A stretch of 64,000 nt of DNA, taken from assembly GCA_016793165.1 (NCBI GenBank), contig JAEULA010000008.1, forward strand, positions 1 through 64,000, read 5' to 3'. Within the stretch, counting starts at the first letter, position 1; every line of letters begins with the position of its first letter. The translations under genes were made by a program, and so were the position numbers. The notes beneath the pieces are model-generated. The model did not search any database and was not told the DNA's origin. It saw only the letters and a list, made by a program, of their open reading frames with translations. This stretch comes from Alphaproteobacteria bacterium (GTDB taxonomy: Bacteria > Pseudomonadota > Alphaproteobacteria > CACIAM-22H2). This document shows, piece by piece, positions 51,792 through 60,392 of the stretch.

Positions 51792-51967
51792 GGCCGTTCC
51801 CCACCTCGTGTTGCGTATGAGCCGACGATTAGATCGACCCTCGCGCCCACTTGGCAAGGGCGCTGGTTGGCCTTGCGCGCGGCGCGCCGAATGCCCCCTT
51901 GCGGACAATTGCCGGCGGGTCGCGGCCGCGCTTGCGGGCGGCCCGAGGCGCCGCTATCTGAGCGGCC

Positions 51968-52702
51968 ATGTGCGGCCGCTACCTCCTCAGCTCGCCGATC
52001 GACATCGTCCGTCGCGCGTTTCGCGTCGACGATCCGCCGCCGAATCTGGCGCCGCGCTGGAACATCGCGCCGACGACGCCGTGCCTCGTCGTGCGGCGCG
52101 ACGAGTCGGGGCGGCGGCGCTTCGCGATGCTGCGCTGGGGGCTCGTGCCCGCCTGGGCGCGCGACATCTCCGGCGCCTCGCGGATGATCAACGCGCGCGG
52201 CGAGACCGTCGCCGAGAAGCCGGCCTATCGCGACGCCCTGCGCAAGCGTCGCTGCCTGGTGCCGGCGGACGGGTTCTACGAATGGCCCGAGCAGGGCGAA
52301 GACCGTCGGCCGGTCCTGTTCCGGCAGGCCGACGGTGCGCCGATGGCCTTCGCCGGGCTCTGGGAAAGCTGGCGCGGCGGCGACGGCGCGGTCCTCGAGA
52401 CCTTCACCATCGTGAACACCGAGGCGCGCGCGGCCCTGCGCGCATATCACCATCGCGTGCCGATCGTCCTGTCGGCGCCGGCGCAGGAGGCTTGGCTCGA
52501 CCCGTCGCGCGATCCGATGGAGATCGTGACGGCGGCGCCGTTCGAGGATTTCGCGGCGACCCGGGTCAGCGCGCGCGTGAACAGCGTGCGCAACGACGAT
52601 CCGGGCTGCATCGAGCCCGCAGGGCCGCTGCCCCCGACCACGCCCGCGCCGACGACGACGGCGCGCAAGCCGGGCGATCCCCGCCAGTCGACGCTGTTCT
52701 GA
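51968..52702 (+). CDS. SRAP/HMCES-family abasic-site DNA-protein crosslink protein
   Basis: A 244-residue YedK/HMCES-type protein. It starts MCGRYLLSS, so Cys2 becomes N-terminal after Met removal and can form the thiazolidine crosslink with abasic sites. PRWNIAPTTP, RMINARGETV, ADGFYEWPE (catalytic Glu) and YHHRVPIVL (His) complete the active site. It shields abasic sites in single-stranded DNA during repair. The C-terminal tail is Pro/Thr-rich. Monocistronic, directly before the TPP riboswitch. Confidence 0.93.
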   Translation: MCGRYLLSSPIDIVRRAFRVDDPPPNLAPRWNIAPTTPCLVVRRDESGRRRFAMLRWGLVPAWARDISGASRMINARGETVAEKPAYRDALRKRRCLVPADGFYEWPEQGEDRRPVLFRQADGAPMAFAGLWESWRGGDGAVLETFTIVNTEARAALRAYHHRVPIVLSAPAQEAWLDPSRDPMEIVTAAPFEDFAATRVSARVNSVRNDDPGCIEPAGPLPPTTPAPTTTARKPGDPRQSTLF

Positions 52703-52752
52703 CCTGCGCAATGGCGCCTTGACCGCCGCGCGGTCTGCGCTAATTCTGGCGC

Positions 52753-52948
52753 CGTTCCGAGGGGAGCCCCGGGTTTGGGGCTGAGAAACGCGCTCGAGCT
52801 GGATCGGTCTTTGCGACGATCCCGCGCCCGCGCGGACCCTTCGAACCTGATCCGGGTCATGCCGGCGAAGGGACGGGACCGCGCCACGGGAGCCATTCGA
52901 CTCTCCTCGTCGTCGCCAACCTCTCGCAGCCGGTCCCCTCGCTGGAGG
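52753..52948 (+). promoter_or_regulatory. TPP (THI-box) riboswitch and expression platform
   Basis: The aptamer spans 52753-52875. P1 pairs CGTTCC (52753-52758) with GGGACG (52870-52875, one G-U). Conserved GGGGCTGAGAAA (CTGAGA at 52781-52786) and ACCCTTCGAACCTGATC followed by GGGTCATGCCGGCGAAGGGA are textbook TPP-binding elements. Downstream, GGGACCG (52875-52881) can pair with CGGTCCC (52931-52937), competing with P1, while CCTC (52937-52940) can pair with the GAGG of the ribosome site (52945-52948). This suggests translational shut-off when TPP is bound. It controls the binding-protein gene starting at 52954. Confidence 0.93.
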
Positions 52949-52953
52949 TTGCG

Positions 52954-53964
52954 ATGAGGAAGCTGCTTTCGTTCGTCACGGCACTTGTGGCCCTGCCTGC
53001 ACTGGCGAGCGCGCAGACGACGCTGACCGTCTACTCGACGCTCGAGCAGGAGAGCGTGGACGGGTTCCGGCGGGCGTTCGAGGCCGACAACCCGGACATC
53101 AAGATCGAGTTCCTGCGCGACTCCACGGGCGTGGTCACCGCGCGGCTGCAGGCCGAGAAGGCGACGCCGCGCGCCGACGCCGCATGGGGCCTTGCGGTCA
53201 CCTCGATGCTGATCCTCGACCGCGACGGCATCCTGGAGCCCTACAAGCCGGCGGGCTTCGAGGCGCTCAAGCCGAGCTTTCGAGATCCCAACTCGCCGCC
53301 CGCGTGGTTCGGCATGGAGGCGTGGTCCGCGGCCGTCTGCTTCAACACGGTCGAGGCGGCAAAGCACGGGCTGCCCACGCCGACCAGTTGGGAGGAGCTG
53401 ACCAAGCCCGTCTACAAGGGCCGCATCCAGATGCCCAACCCCGCCTCGTCGGGGACCGGCTTCTTCCATGTCTCGGGCTGGATCCAGATGATGGGCGAGG
53501 AGAAGGCCTGGGCGTTCATGGACCGCCTGCACCAGAACGTCGCCACCTACGTGCATTCCGGCTCGAAGCCCTGCCGCGACGCGGCGACCGGCGAGTTCCC
53601 GGTCGGCATCGCCTACGAGCTGCTCGGCGCGCAGCTCAAGACGCGCGGCGCGCCGATCGAGACGCTGATCATGCGCGAGGGCGGCGGATGGGACATGGAC
53701 GCCTTCGCGATCATCAAGGGCACGAAGCACGTCGAGGCCGCGCGGCGCCTCGCCGACTGGGCGGCGAGCCGCAAGGCCAACGAACTCTATGCCAAGTTCG
53801 CCTCGCAGGTGGCGATGCCGGGCATCGAGGTGAAGATGGAGAACTATCCGCCAGGCGTCGCGGAATCGCTGATCAAGAACGACTTCGCCTGGGCCTCGGC
53901 CAATCGTGCACGGATCCTGGCGGAATGGACGAAGCGCTACGACGCCAAGAGCGCGCCGAAGTGA
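52954..53964 (+). CDS. ABC binding protein under TPP control (iron/phosphonate-type family)
   Basis: A 336-residue periplasmic receptor with signal peptide LLSFVTALVALPALASA. LTVYSTLEQESVDGFRRAFEADNPDIKIEFLRDSTGVVTARLQAEK places it in the AfuA/PhnS branch (iron or aminoethylphosphonate receptors) and not with ThiB. MPNPASSGTGFFHVSGWIQ and GEFPVGIAYE are typical. The upstream TPP riboswitch indicates that its ligand is thiamine, a thiamine precursor or breakdown product. No permease or ATPase gene accompanies it here. GGAGG is six bases before ATG 52954. Family firm, ligand inferred. Confidence 0.88.
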   Translation: MRKLLSFVTALVALPALASAQTTLTVYSTLEQESVDGFRRAFEADNPDIKIEFLRDSTGVVTARLQAEKATPRADAAWGLAVTSMLILDRDGILEPYKPAGFEALKPSFRDPNSPPAWFGMEAWSAAVCFNTVEAAKHGLPTPTSWEELTKPVYKGRIQMPNPASSGTGFFHVSGWIQMMGEEKAWAFMDRLHQNVATYVHSGSKPCRDAATGEFPVGIAYELLGAQLKTRGAPIETLIMREGGGWDMDAFAIIKGTKHVEAARRLADWAASRKANELYAKFASQVAMPGIEVKMENYPPGVAESLIKNDFAWASANRARILAEWTKRYDAKSAPK

Positions 53965-54652
53965 AACGACGGCCGAGCTGAAGCGCGCGCTCGCGTGCAA
54001 GGACGGCGGGCGAGCCGGGCTGTCGCGGCGACGCGCCGGATCCCGGACGTCGCGTGCCTGACACCGGAACGAGGGCGGCGAACCCTGCGCGGCGCGCTCG
54101 GCGCGCAGCGGTGATCGCCGCCTCGGCCGCCGCCCCCCACGCATCCATCGCGCCGGGTTCACTCGTCGCGCCCGATCGCGACGGTGCCGACGAGCGCCGA
54201 TTCTTCCCCGGCTTGCGCGCTGGGCCCGTCAGGGACGGGCCGTGCTCCCCGGCAGCCGGCACCGGCCTTCCGTCCTGCGCAAAGGACGTCCGCCGCGACG
54301 TGCAGCGAGTCCCGCCGCCGCGCGTCGAGTTGGTCTCGCCGCCCGCATCGGCCTCCGCATGTTCGAGGTTCCGGGGGCGAACTGCACCGGTCGGCGGGCG
54401 CTGGCCCATCGGTATCGATCGCGCGGCCGGCTGCGCCGCAGAGCGCGCATGCGGCCGGCGACCGGCATCGACTATGATGGCGCCGCCGCGGTGTCCCGCA
54501 CCGCCGGCCCGTCGGCAGGCGACCGGGCGCTGATCCGCGCGCGCCTCCCGACGAGACCGCCGAAACCGACCCGTGCTGCGTTGCGAGCCTTCTCGCGGCG
54601 TGGACGCGACCACGACCCGACCGCACCGACTGCAGCAGAAGAAGAGAGCGTC
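53965..54652. other. 688-base stretch without a convincing gene
   Basis: Both strands hold only Arg/Ala/Pro-rich shadow frames with no ribosome sites or recognisable motifs. A TATGAT (54473-54478) resembles a -10 box but has no good -35 partner; it could serve the CaiB operon, whose ATG lies 175 bases further. There is no terminator with a U-run after the binding-protein gene. I see nothing else in it. Confidence 0.5.
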
Positions 54653-55882
54653 ATGGACGGCACCGCGACCAATCCTTCCAACACCGGCGCGCTCGCCGGC
54701 ATCCGCGTCATCGACCTGACGCGCGTGCTCGGCGGCCCCTACGGCACGCAGGTGCTGGCCGACCACGGGGCCGACGTGATCAAGATCGAGCCGCCGCAGG
54801 GCGACGAGGTGCGCGACTGGGGCCCGCCCTTCCGCGACAACACCGCCTCGTACTTCGTGGGCATCAACCGCAACAAGCGGATGGCGGCGCTCGACCTGAC
54901 CAAGCCCGAGGGGCGCGAGGTCCTGTTGCGGCTGCTCGCCACGGCCGACGTGCTGATCCACAACTTCAAGACGGGCACGCTCGAGAAGTGGGGCATCGGC
55001 TACGAGGACGTGCTGAAGGCGAAGTTCCCCAAGCTGATCTACTGCCACCTGACCGGTTTCGGATCCGACGGACCCTATGGCGGATTGCCGGGCTACGACG
55101 CCGCGGTGCAGGCGATGGCGGGCCTGATGAGCATCAACGGCTCCCCGGCGAGCGGGCCGATGCGGATGGGCACGCCGCTGGTCGACCTCGGCATGGGCCT
55201 CAACGCCGTCATCGGCATCCTGCTGGCGCTGCATCACCGCAACAAGACGGGCGAGGGGCAGGCGCTCGACGTGACGCTCTACGATTCCGCGGTGAGCCTG
55301 CTGCATCCGCAGGCGGCCAACTACCTGATGTCCGGCAAGGTGCCGCAGCTGATCGGCAACGCGCATCCGAACATCAGCCCCTACGACAGCTTCCGCTGCG
55401 GCAACCGCTACATCTTCCTGGCGGTCGGCAACGACCGGCAGTTCCGCAAGATGTGCGAGATGATGGGCGCGCCCCATCTGCCCGACGACGAGCGGTTCAC
55501 GTCCAACTCCAAGCGCGTGCAGAACCGCGACGCGCTGCGCGGGGAGCTCGAGAGCCTGTTCGCGAACCACGACGCCGTGCAGCTCGCCGACCGCCTGGCG
55601 CGCAACGGCGTGCCCGCCGGCGCGGTGCTCGATGTCGGCGAGGTGATGGCGAGCCCGCACACCAAGCATCGCAAGATGGTGCTGGAGGAGGGCGAGTACC
55701 GGTCGACCGGCATCCCGGTGAAGATGTCGAAGACCAAGCCGCGGCTGCGCTGGGCGCCGCGCCGCTTCAACGTCGACGGTCCCGAAGTGCTGCGCGAGGC
55801 GGGCTATTCCGACGCCGACATCGCCCGGCTCCAGGACACCGGCATCAGCCCCAAGGAGCGACGCAAGGGAGGCGGGGAGTGA
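54653..55882 (+). CDS. CaiB/BaiF (class III) CoA-transferase
   Basis: A 409-residue family III CoA transferase. IRVIDLTRVLGGPYGTQVLADHGADVIKIEPP is the standard start; SYFVGINRNKRMAALDLTKPEG, FGSDGPYGGLPGYDAAVQAMAGLMS (D149 is the expected catalytic aspartate forming the CoA anhydride) and GQALDVTLYDSAVSLL follow. It moves CoA between carboxylic acids. ATG 54653 matches the conserved start, although the frame is open far upstream. It is coupled by GTGA to a DUF4169 gene and then an M24-family gene. Confidence 0.93.
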   Translation: MDGTATNPSNTGALAGIRVIDLTRVLGGPYGTQVLADHGADVIKIEPPQGDEVRDWGPPFRDNTASYFVGINRNKRMAALDLTKPEGREVLLRLLATADVLIHNFKTGTLEKWGIGYEDVLKAKFPKLIYCHLTGFGSDGPYGGLPGYDAAVQAMAGLMSINGSPASGPMRMGTPLVDLGMGLNAVIGILLALHHRNKTGEGQALDVTLYDSAVSLLHPQAANYLMSGKVPQLIGNAHPNISPYDSFRCGNRYIFLAVGNDRQFRKMCEMMGAPHLPDDERFTSNSKRVQNRDALRGELESLFANHDAVQLADRLARNGVPAGAVLDVGEVMASPHTKHRKMVLEEGEYRSTGIPVKMSKTKPRLRWAPRRFNVDGPEVLREAGYSDADIARLQDTGISPKERRKGGGE

Positions 55883-56058
55883 GTGCCGAGATCGTGAACC
55901 TGCGGCGCGCCCGCAAGGCGAAGGATCGGGTCGAGGCCGATCTCCGCGCCGCCGCCAATCGCGCGCAGTTCGGCCGCACGAAGGCGGAGCGCAAGCTCGA
56001 GGCGGCGCGGCGCGAGCAGGACGAGCGGGCACAGGACGGCCGGAAGCTCGACCGATGA
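55879..56058 (+). CDS. DUF4169 small basic protein
   Basis: A 59-residue highly charged peptide: IVNLRRARKAKDRVEADLRAAANRAQFGRTKAERKLEAARRE. The pattern matches the short alphaproteobacterial DUF4169 family, predicted as one long helix, function unknown. Its GTG overlaps the CaiB stop and its own stop overlaps the next ATG, so it is translated as a bridge between two enzymes. Confidence 0.85.
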   Translation: MSAEIVNLRRARKAKDRVEADLRAAANRAQFGRTKAERKLEAARREQDERAQDGRKLDR

Positions 56059-57212
56059 CGCGCAAGCTGCATTTCACCGAGGCCGAGCTCGCGGACCGGC
56101 GTGACCGCGCCTGCCGCGCCATGCAGACCGCCGGCCTCGACGGGCTGCTGTGCTTCCGGCAGGAATCCATGTTCTGGCTGACCGGCTACGACACCTTCGG
56201 GTTCGTCTTCTTCCAGTGCCTGTTCCTCGGCGCCGACGGGACCATGGTCCTGCTCACCCGCGCGCCCGACCGGCTGCAGGCGGCGCAGACCTCGGTGATC
56301 GAGGACGTGCGCATCTGGGTCGACGCGCCCGACGCCGGGCCCGCCGAGCAGCTCCGCGCGATCCTCGAGGAGAAGCGCTGCCGCGGGAAGCGGCTCGGCG
56401 TCGAGTGGGAGGCCTACGGCCTGACGGCGCGCAACGGCCAGCGGCTGTCGGCGGCGCTCGACGGCTTCTGCACGCTCGCCGACGCCTCCGACCTCGTCTC
56501 CCACCTGCGCGTGGTGAAGAGCGAGGCAGAACTCGCCTATGTCCGCCGTGCCGCGGCGCTCGCCGACGAGGCGCTGGCGCAGGGCTACGCGATGGCGCGG
56601 CCCGGGGCCGACGAAGGCGAGATCCTTGCGGCGATGCAGGGGGCGGTCCTGCGCGGCGGCGGCGACGAGCCGGCGAACGAGCAGATCATCGGATCGGGGC
56701 CGCATGCGCTGCTGTGCCGGACGCATACCGGCCGGCGCCGGCTCGATGCCCGGGACATGCTGACGATCGAGTTCGCCGGCTCCTATCGCCATTACCACGC
56801 GGCGGTGATGCGCACGCTGGCGATCGGCGGCGCCGATCCGCGGCTCGTCGACATGCACAAAGCGAGCGTCGAGGCGCTGCACGCCAGCGAGGCGGCGCTG
56901 CGGCCCGGGCGGCCCATCGGCGAGGTCTTCGACGCGCATGCCCGCGTATTGGACGCGGCCGGCTACCGCGAGATGCGGATGAACGCCTGCGGCTATTCGC
57001 TCGGCAACACCTTCGCGCCGAACTGGATGGACTGGCCGATGTTCTATCGCGGCCAGCCCTATGTCGCCGAGGTCGGCAACGTGTTCTTCATCCACATCAT
57101 CGTGTTCGACGCGGCAAACAGCCTCGCCATGACGCTCGGCCGCACCAGCGAGGTCACGCCGGCGGGTGCCCGGCCGCTGTCGAGCGCGCCGCTGGCCCTG
57201 ACGCCCTCCTGA
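56055..57212 (+). CDS. M24-family hydrolase, creatinase/ectoine-hydrolase-like, metal ligands lost
   Basis: 385 residues: N-terminal creatinase-type domain ([33 protein letters not shown]) and a C-terminal pita-bread domain. True Xaa-Pro aminopeptidases use DxG...SDxTR; here the region is LTIEFAGSYRHYHAAVMRTL (about 237-255), without the two metal aspartates, as in metal-free creatinase and, as I recall, ectoine hydrolase DoeA. NACGYSLGNTFAPNWMDWPMFYRG and the H in YHAA fit that branch. It probably hydrolyses an amidine or amide ring. Ends flush with the convergent importer operon. Confidence 0.82.
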   Translation: MTRKLHFTEAELADRRDRACRAMQTAGLDGLLCFRQESMFWLTGYDTFGFVFFQCLFLGADGTMVLLTRAPDRLQAAQTSVIEDVRIWVDAPDAGPAEQLRAILEEKRCRGKRLGVEWEAYGLTARNGQRLSAALDGFCTLADASDLVSHLRVVKSEAELAYVRRAAALADEALAQGYAMARPGADEGEILAAMQGAVLRGGGDEPANEQIIGSGPHALLCRTHTGRRRLDARDMLTIEFAGSYRHYHAAVMRTLAIGGADPRLVDMHKASVEALHASEAALRPGRPIGEVFDAHARVLDAAGYREMRMNACGYSLGNTFAPNWMDWPMFYRGQPYVAEVGNVFFIHIIVFDAANSLAMTLGRTSEVTPAGARPLSSAPLALTPS

Positions 57213-58178
57213 TCAGAGCGGTCGCTTCAGCAGCCGCGCGATCTCGCCGACGATGCCGCGGCGGAACGCCATGACGCAGATCACGAAGATCGCACCCTGG
57301 ACGACCGTCACCCAGGCGCCGAGCTGGGCGAGGTAGTTCTGCATCGCCACGATGATGAACGCCCCGACCAGCGGGCCGAAGATCGTCCCGAGCCCGCCGA
57401 CCAGCGTCGTCAGCACCGCCTCGCCCGACATCGACCAGTGCACGTCGGTCAGCGAGGCGAGCTGGAAGACCAGCGACTTCATGCTGCCGGCGAGGCCGGC
57501 CAGGGTCGCGGACAGCACGAAGGCCATGAGCTTGTAGTGGTCGGCCTTGTAGCCGAGCGAGATCGCGCGCGGCTCGTTCTCGCGGATCGCCTTGAGCACC
57601 TGGCCGAAGGGCGAATGCACGACGCGGTAGATGAGCAGGAACGCCGCCAGGAAGATCGTCGCGACGAAGGCGTACATGGCGAGGTCGCTCTTGAGGTCGA
57701 CCAGGCCGAGCAGCCGGCCGCGCGGCACGGCCTGGATGCCGTCCTCGCCGCCGGTGAACGGCGCCTGCAGGCAGAAGAAATAGACCATCTGCGAGAGCGC
57801 CAGGGTGATCATCGCGAAGTAGATGCCCTGGCGACGGATCGCGAGCGCGCCGAACACAATGCCGAGCGCCGCGGCGGTTGCGGTGCCCGCGAGGATCGCG
57901 ACCTCGGGCGGCAGACCCCACACCTTCGCGGCATGCGCGGAGACGTAGCCCGCCGAGCCGAGGAAGGTGGCGTGGCCGAAGGACACGAGGCCGCCGTAGC
58001 CGAGCAGGAGGTTGTAGGCGCAGGCGTAGAGCGCGAAGCACAGCGCCTTCATCAGGAAGACGGGATAGATCACGCTCGGCGCGAGGGCGAGGAAGGCGAT
58101 CAGGCCGGCGAAGACGAGGCGCTGATGCGCCGGCATCGCGCCCACGGCGGTGGCTGCGGGGGGCGGGAGTCCGGCCAT
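57213..58178 (-). CDS. livM: branched-chain-type ABC permease LivM
   Basis: 321 residues, multi-helix. CAYNLLLGYGGLVSFGHATFLGSAGYVSA, LAIRRQGIYFAMITLALSQMVYFF, AIRENEPRAISLGYKADHYKLMAFVLSATLAGLAGSM and LVGGLGTIFGPLVGAFII are LivM signatures. It forms the channel with LivH, whose stop is two bases before its start. Substrate may be an amino acid, amide or urea-like compound. Confidence 0.93.
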   Translation of the reverse strand: MAGLPPPAATAVGAMPAHQRLVFAGLIAFLALAPSVIYPVFLMKALCFALYACAYNLLLGYGGLVSFGHATFLGSAGYVSAHAAKVWGLPPEVAILAGTATAAALGIVFGALAIRRQGIYFAMITLALSQMVYFFCLQAPFTGGEDGIQAVPRGRLLGLVDLKSDLAMYAFVATIFLAAFLLIYRVVHSPFGQVLKAIRENEPRAISLGYKADHYKLMAFVLSATLAGLAGSMKSLVFQLASLTDVHWSMSGEAVLTTLVGGLGTIFGPLVGAFIIVAMQNYLAQLGAWVTVVQGAIFVICVMAFRRGIVGEIARLLKRPL

Positions 58179-58180
58179 GG

Positions 58181-59068
58181 TCAGCTTGCCCGCCCGAACA
58201 GGCCGGCCGGCTTGATCAGCAGCACGACGGCCATGATGACGAAGATCACGGTGTTCGACGCCTCGGGATAGAACACCTTGGTCAGGCCCTCGATCACGCC
58301 GAGCGCGAAGCCGGTCACGATCGATCCCATGATCGAGCCCATGCCGCCGATCACGACGACCGCGAAGACGACGATGATCAGGTTGGTGCCCATCTGCGGG
58401 CTCACCTGGTAGATCGGCGCGGCCAGCACGCCGGCGAGCGCGGCGAGGCCCACGCCGAAGCCGTAGGTGAGCGTGATCATCCGCGGCACGTTGACTCCGA
58501 AGGCCTGCACCAGCGTCGGGTTCTCGGTGGCGGCGCGCAGATAGGCGCCGAGCTTGGTGCGCTCGATCACGAACCAGGTCGCGAGGCACACCACCAGCGA
58601 GAAGACGACGACCCAGGCGCGATAGTTGGGCAGGAACATGAAGCCGAGATTCTGCCCGCCGGTGAGCTCCGCCGGGATCCGGTAGGGCTGGCCCGAGGAG
58701 CCGAACTCGTTGCGGAACAGGCCCTCGAGGATGAGCCCGACGCCGAAGGTCAGCAGCAGTCCGTAGAGATGATCGAGCTTGTAGAGGTGCTTGAGGAACA
58801 GGCGTTCGATCGCGACGCCCGTCGCCCCGACGACGACCGGCGCGATCAGCAGCGCCCACCAGTAGCCGAGCCCGATCTTGTTGAGCAGCAGCCACGCCAC
58901 GAATGCGCCCATCATGTACTGCGCGCCGTGCGTGAAGTTGACGATGTTCAGCATCCCGAAGATGACCGCGAGCCCGAGGCTCAGCAGCGCGTAGAACGCG
59001 CCGTTGATCAGGCCGATCAGCAGCTGCCCGAACAGGGCCTGCGGGGGGATGCCGAGGAGCTCGAACAT
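58181..59068 (-). CDS. livH: branched-chain-type ABC permease LivH
   Basis: 295 residues. GLINGAFYALLSLGLAVIFGMLNIVNFTHGAQYMMGA is the usual N-terminus; RAATENPTLVQAFGVNVPRMITLTYGFGVGLAALAGVL is the coupling loop and VIGGMGSIMGSIVTGFALG the end. It follows the binding-protein gene, from which it is separated by a perfect hairpin (59097-59119). Confidence 0.94.
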   Translation of the reverse strand: MFELLGIPPQALFGQLLIGLINGAFYALLSLGLAVIFGMLNIVNFTHGAQYMMGAFVAWLLLNKIGLGYWWALLIAPVVVGATGVAIERLFLKHLYKLDHLYGLLLTFGVGLILEGLFRNEFGSSGQPYRIPAELTGGQNLGFMFLPNYRAWVVVFSLVVCLATWFVIERTKLGAYLRAATENPTLVQAFGVNVPRMITLTYGFGVGLAALAGVLAAPIYQVSPQMGTNLIIVVFAVVVIGGMGSIMGSIVTGFALGVIEGLTKVFYPEASNTVIFVIMAVVLLIKPAGLFGRAS

Positions 59069-59096
59069 GGTGCGTTTCCGGTGCGCCGCGCGCCGG

Positions 59097-59119
59097 CCCT
59101 CCCCGCGCCGCGGGGAGGG
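59097..59119 (-). promoter_or_regulatory. 10-bp perfect hairpin between binding protein and livH
   Basis: CCCTCCCCGC (59097-59106) and GCGGGGAGGG (59110-59119) pair perfectly around a three-base loop, 16 bases after the binding-protein stop. It has no U-run. Likely mRNA stabiliser or partial attenuator; same arrangement as in four other importer loci of this window. Confidence 0.5.
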
Positions 59120-59135
59120 TCGGACGGGCGCCGCC

Positions 59136-60353
59136 TCAGTTCGCGATCGGGCAGCCGCCGTCCTTCATCGGGCGGAAGGCTTCCTCGGCCGGGATCGTGG
59201 CGCGGAGCTTGTAGTAGTCCCACGGCTTGGTGCTCTCGGCCGGCTTCTTGACCTCGAACAGGTACGCCGGATGGATCTTGCGGCCGTCGGCGCGCACCGA
59301 ACCCTTGCCGAACAGCGGGTCGTCGGTGGACATCGCCTTCATCTGCTTGACCACCGCGGCGCCGTCGCCGTCCGCCTTGGTCTGCTCGATCGCCTTCATG
59401 TAGTGCAGCACCGCCGAGTAGACGCCGGCATGGACCATGGTCGGATGGATGCCCTTGTTGCGCTCCGCGAAGCGCTTGGCGAAGGCGCGGGTCTGGTCGT
59501 TGGCGTCCCAGTAGAACGTCTCGGTCATGATCAGGCCCTGTGCCGTCGGCAGGCCGAGGCCGTGCACGTCGGTGAGGAAGATCAGCAGGCCCGCGAGGCT
59601 CTGGCCCTTGCCGACGATGCCGAACTCGGCCGCCTGCTTGACCGTGTTGATGGTGTCGCCGCCGGCATTGGCCATGCCGATGATCTTCGCCTTGGAGGCC
59701 TGCGCCTGCAGCAGGAACGACGAGAAGTCCTGGTTGTTGAGCGGGTGGCGCACCTTGCCGAGCACCTTGCCGCCCTGCTTGACGACGACCGCCTCGGTGT
59801 CGGCCTCGAGCTGATGGCCGAAGGCGTAGTCGGCGGTGAGGAAGTACCAGGAGTCGCCGCCGGTCTTCACGATCGCGTTGCCGGTGCCGTTGGCGAGCGC
59901 CCAGGTGTCGTAGGTCCAGTGGATCGTGTTCGCCGTGCACTGCGCGCCGGTCAGCGCCGACGTGGCGGCGCCGGACACCAGGAACACCTTGTTCTTCTCC
60001 TTGGTGACCGTGTTGACGGCGAGGGCCACGGCCGAGTTCGGCACGTCGACGATGACGTCGACGCCGTCGCGGTCGTACCACTGGCGCGCGATCGTCGAGC
60101 CGACATCGGGCTTGTTCTGGTGGTCGGCCGAGACGAACTCGACCTTGATGCCCTTCGCCGCGGCGCCGAAGTCCTCGACCGCCATGCGCGCGGCGAGCAC
60201 GGAGCCGGCGCCGGCGAGATCGGTGTAGAGCGAGGACATGTCGGACAGGACGCCGATCCTGATCTCGCCGTTCGTGAGCTGGGCCTGGGCGGGAGCCGCG
60301 CCGGCCGCGAGGCCGAGCGCCGCGCCGAGCGCGAGCGTGTGCTTGATTGCCAT
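59136..60353 (-). CDS. branched-chain-type ABC binding protein
   Basis: A 405-residue receptor of the Leu/Ile/Val-binding class. The signal peptide has LALGAALGLAAGAAPAQA. NGEIRIGVLSDMSSLYTDLAGAGSVLAARMAVEDF, VNTVTKEKNKVFLVSGAATSALTGAQC and WYFLTADYAFGHQLEADTEAVV match receptors often linked to amide, urea or aromatic-acid uptake instead of leucine. It lies third in the operon livG-livF-receptor-livH-livM. The exact ligand is unknown. Confidence 0.9.
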   Translation of the reverse strand: MAIKHTLALGAALGLAAGAAPAQAQLTNGEIRIGVLSDMSSLYTDLAGAGSVLAARMAVEDFGAAAKGIKVEFVSADHQNKPDVGSTIARQWYDRDGVDVIVDVPNSAVALAVNTVTKEKNKVFLVSGAATSALTGAQCTANTIHWTYDTWALANGTGNAIVKTGGDSWYFLTADYAFGHQLEADTEAVVVKQGGKVLGKVRHPLNNQDFSSFLLQAQASKAKIIGMANAGGDTINTVKQAAEFGIVGKGQSLAGLLIFLTDVHGLGLPTAQGLIMTETFYWDANDQTRAFAKRFAERNKGIHPTMVHAGVYSAVLHYMKAIEQTKADGDGAAVVKQMKAMSTDDPLFGKGSVRADGRKIHPAYLFEVKKPAESTKPWDYYKLRATIPAEEAFRPMKDGGCPIAN

Positions 60354-60392
60354 GTTCGTCTCCTCCTTGTTCGATGGACGGGTGTTCCCGGC

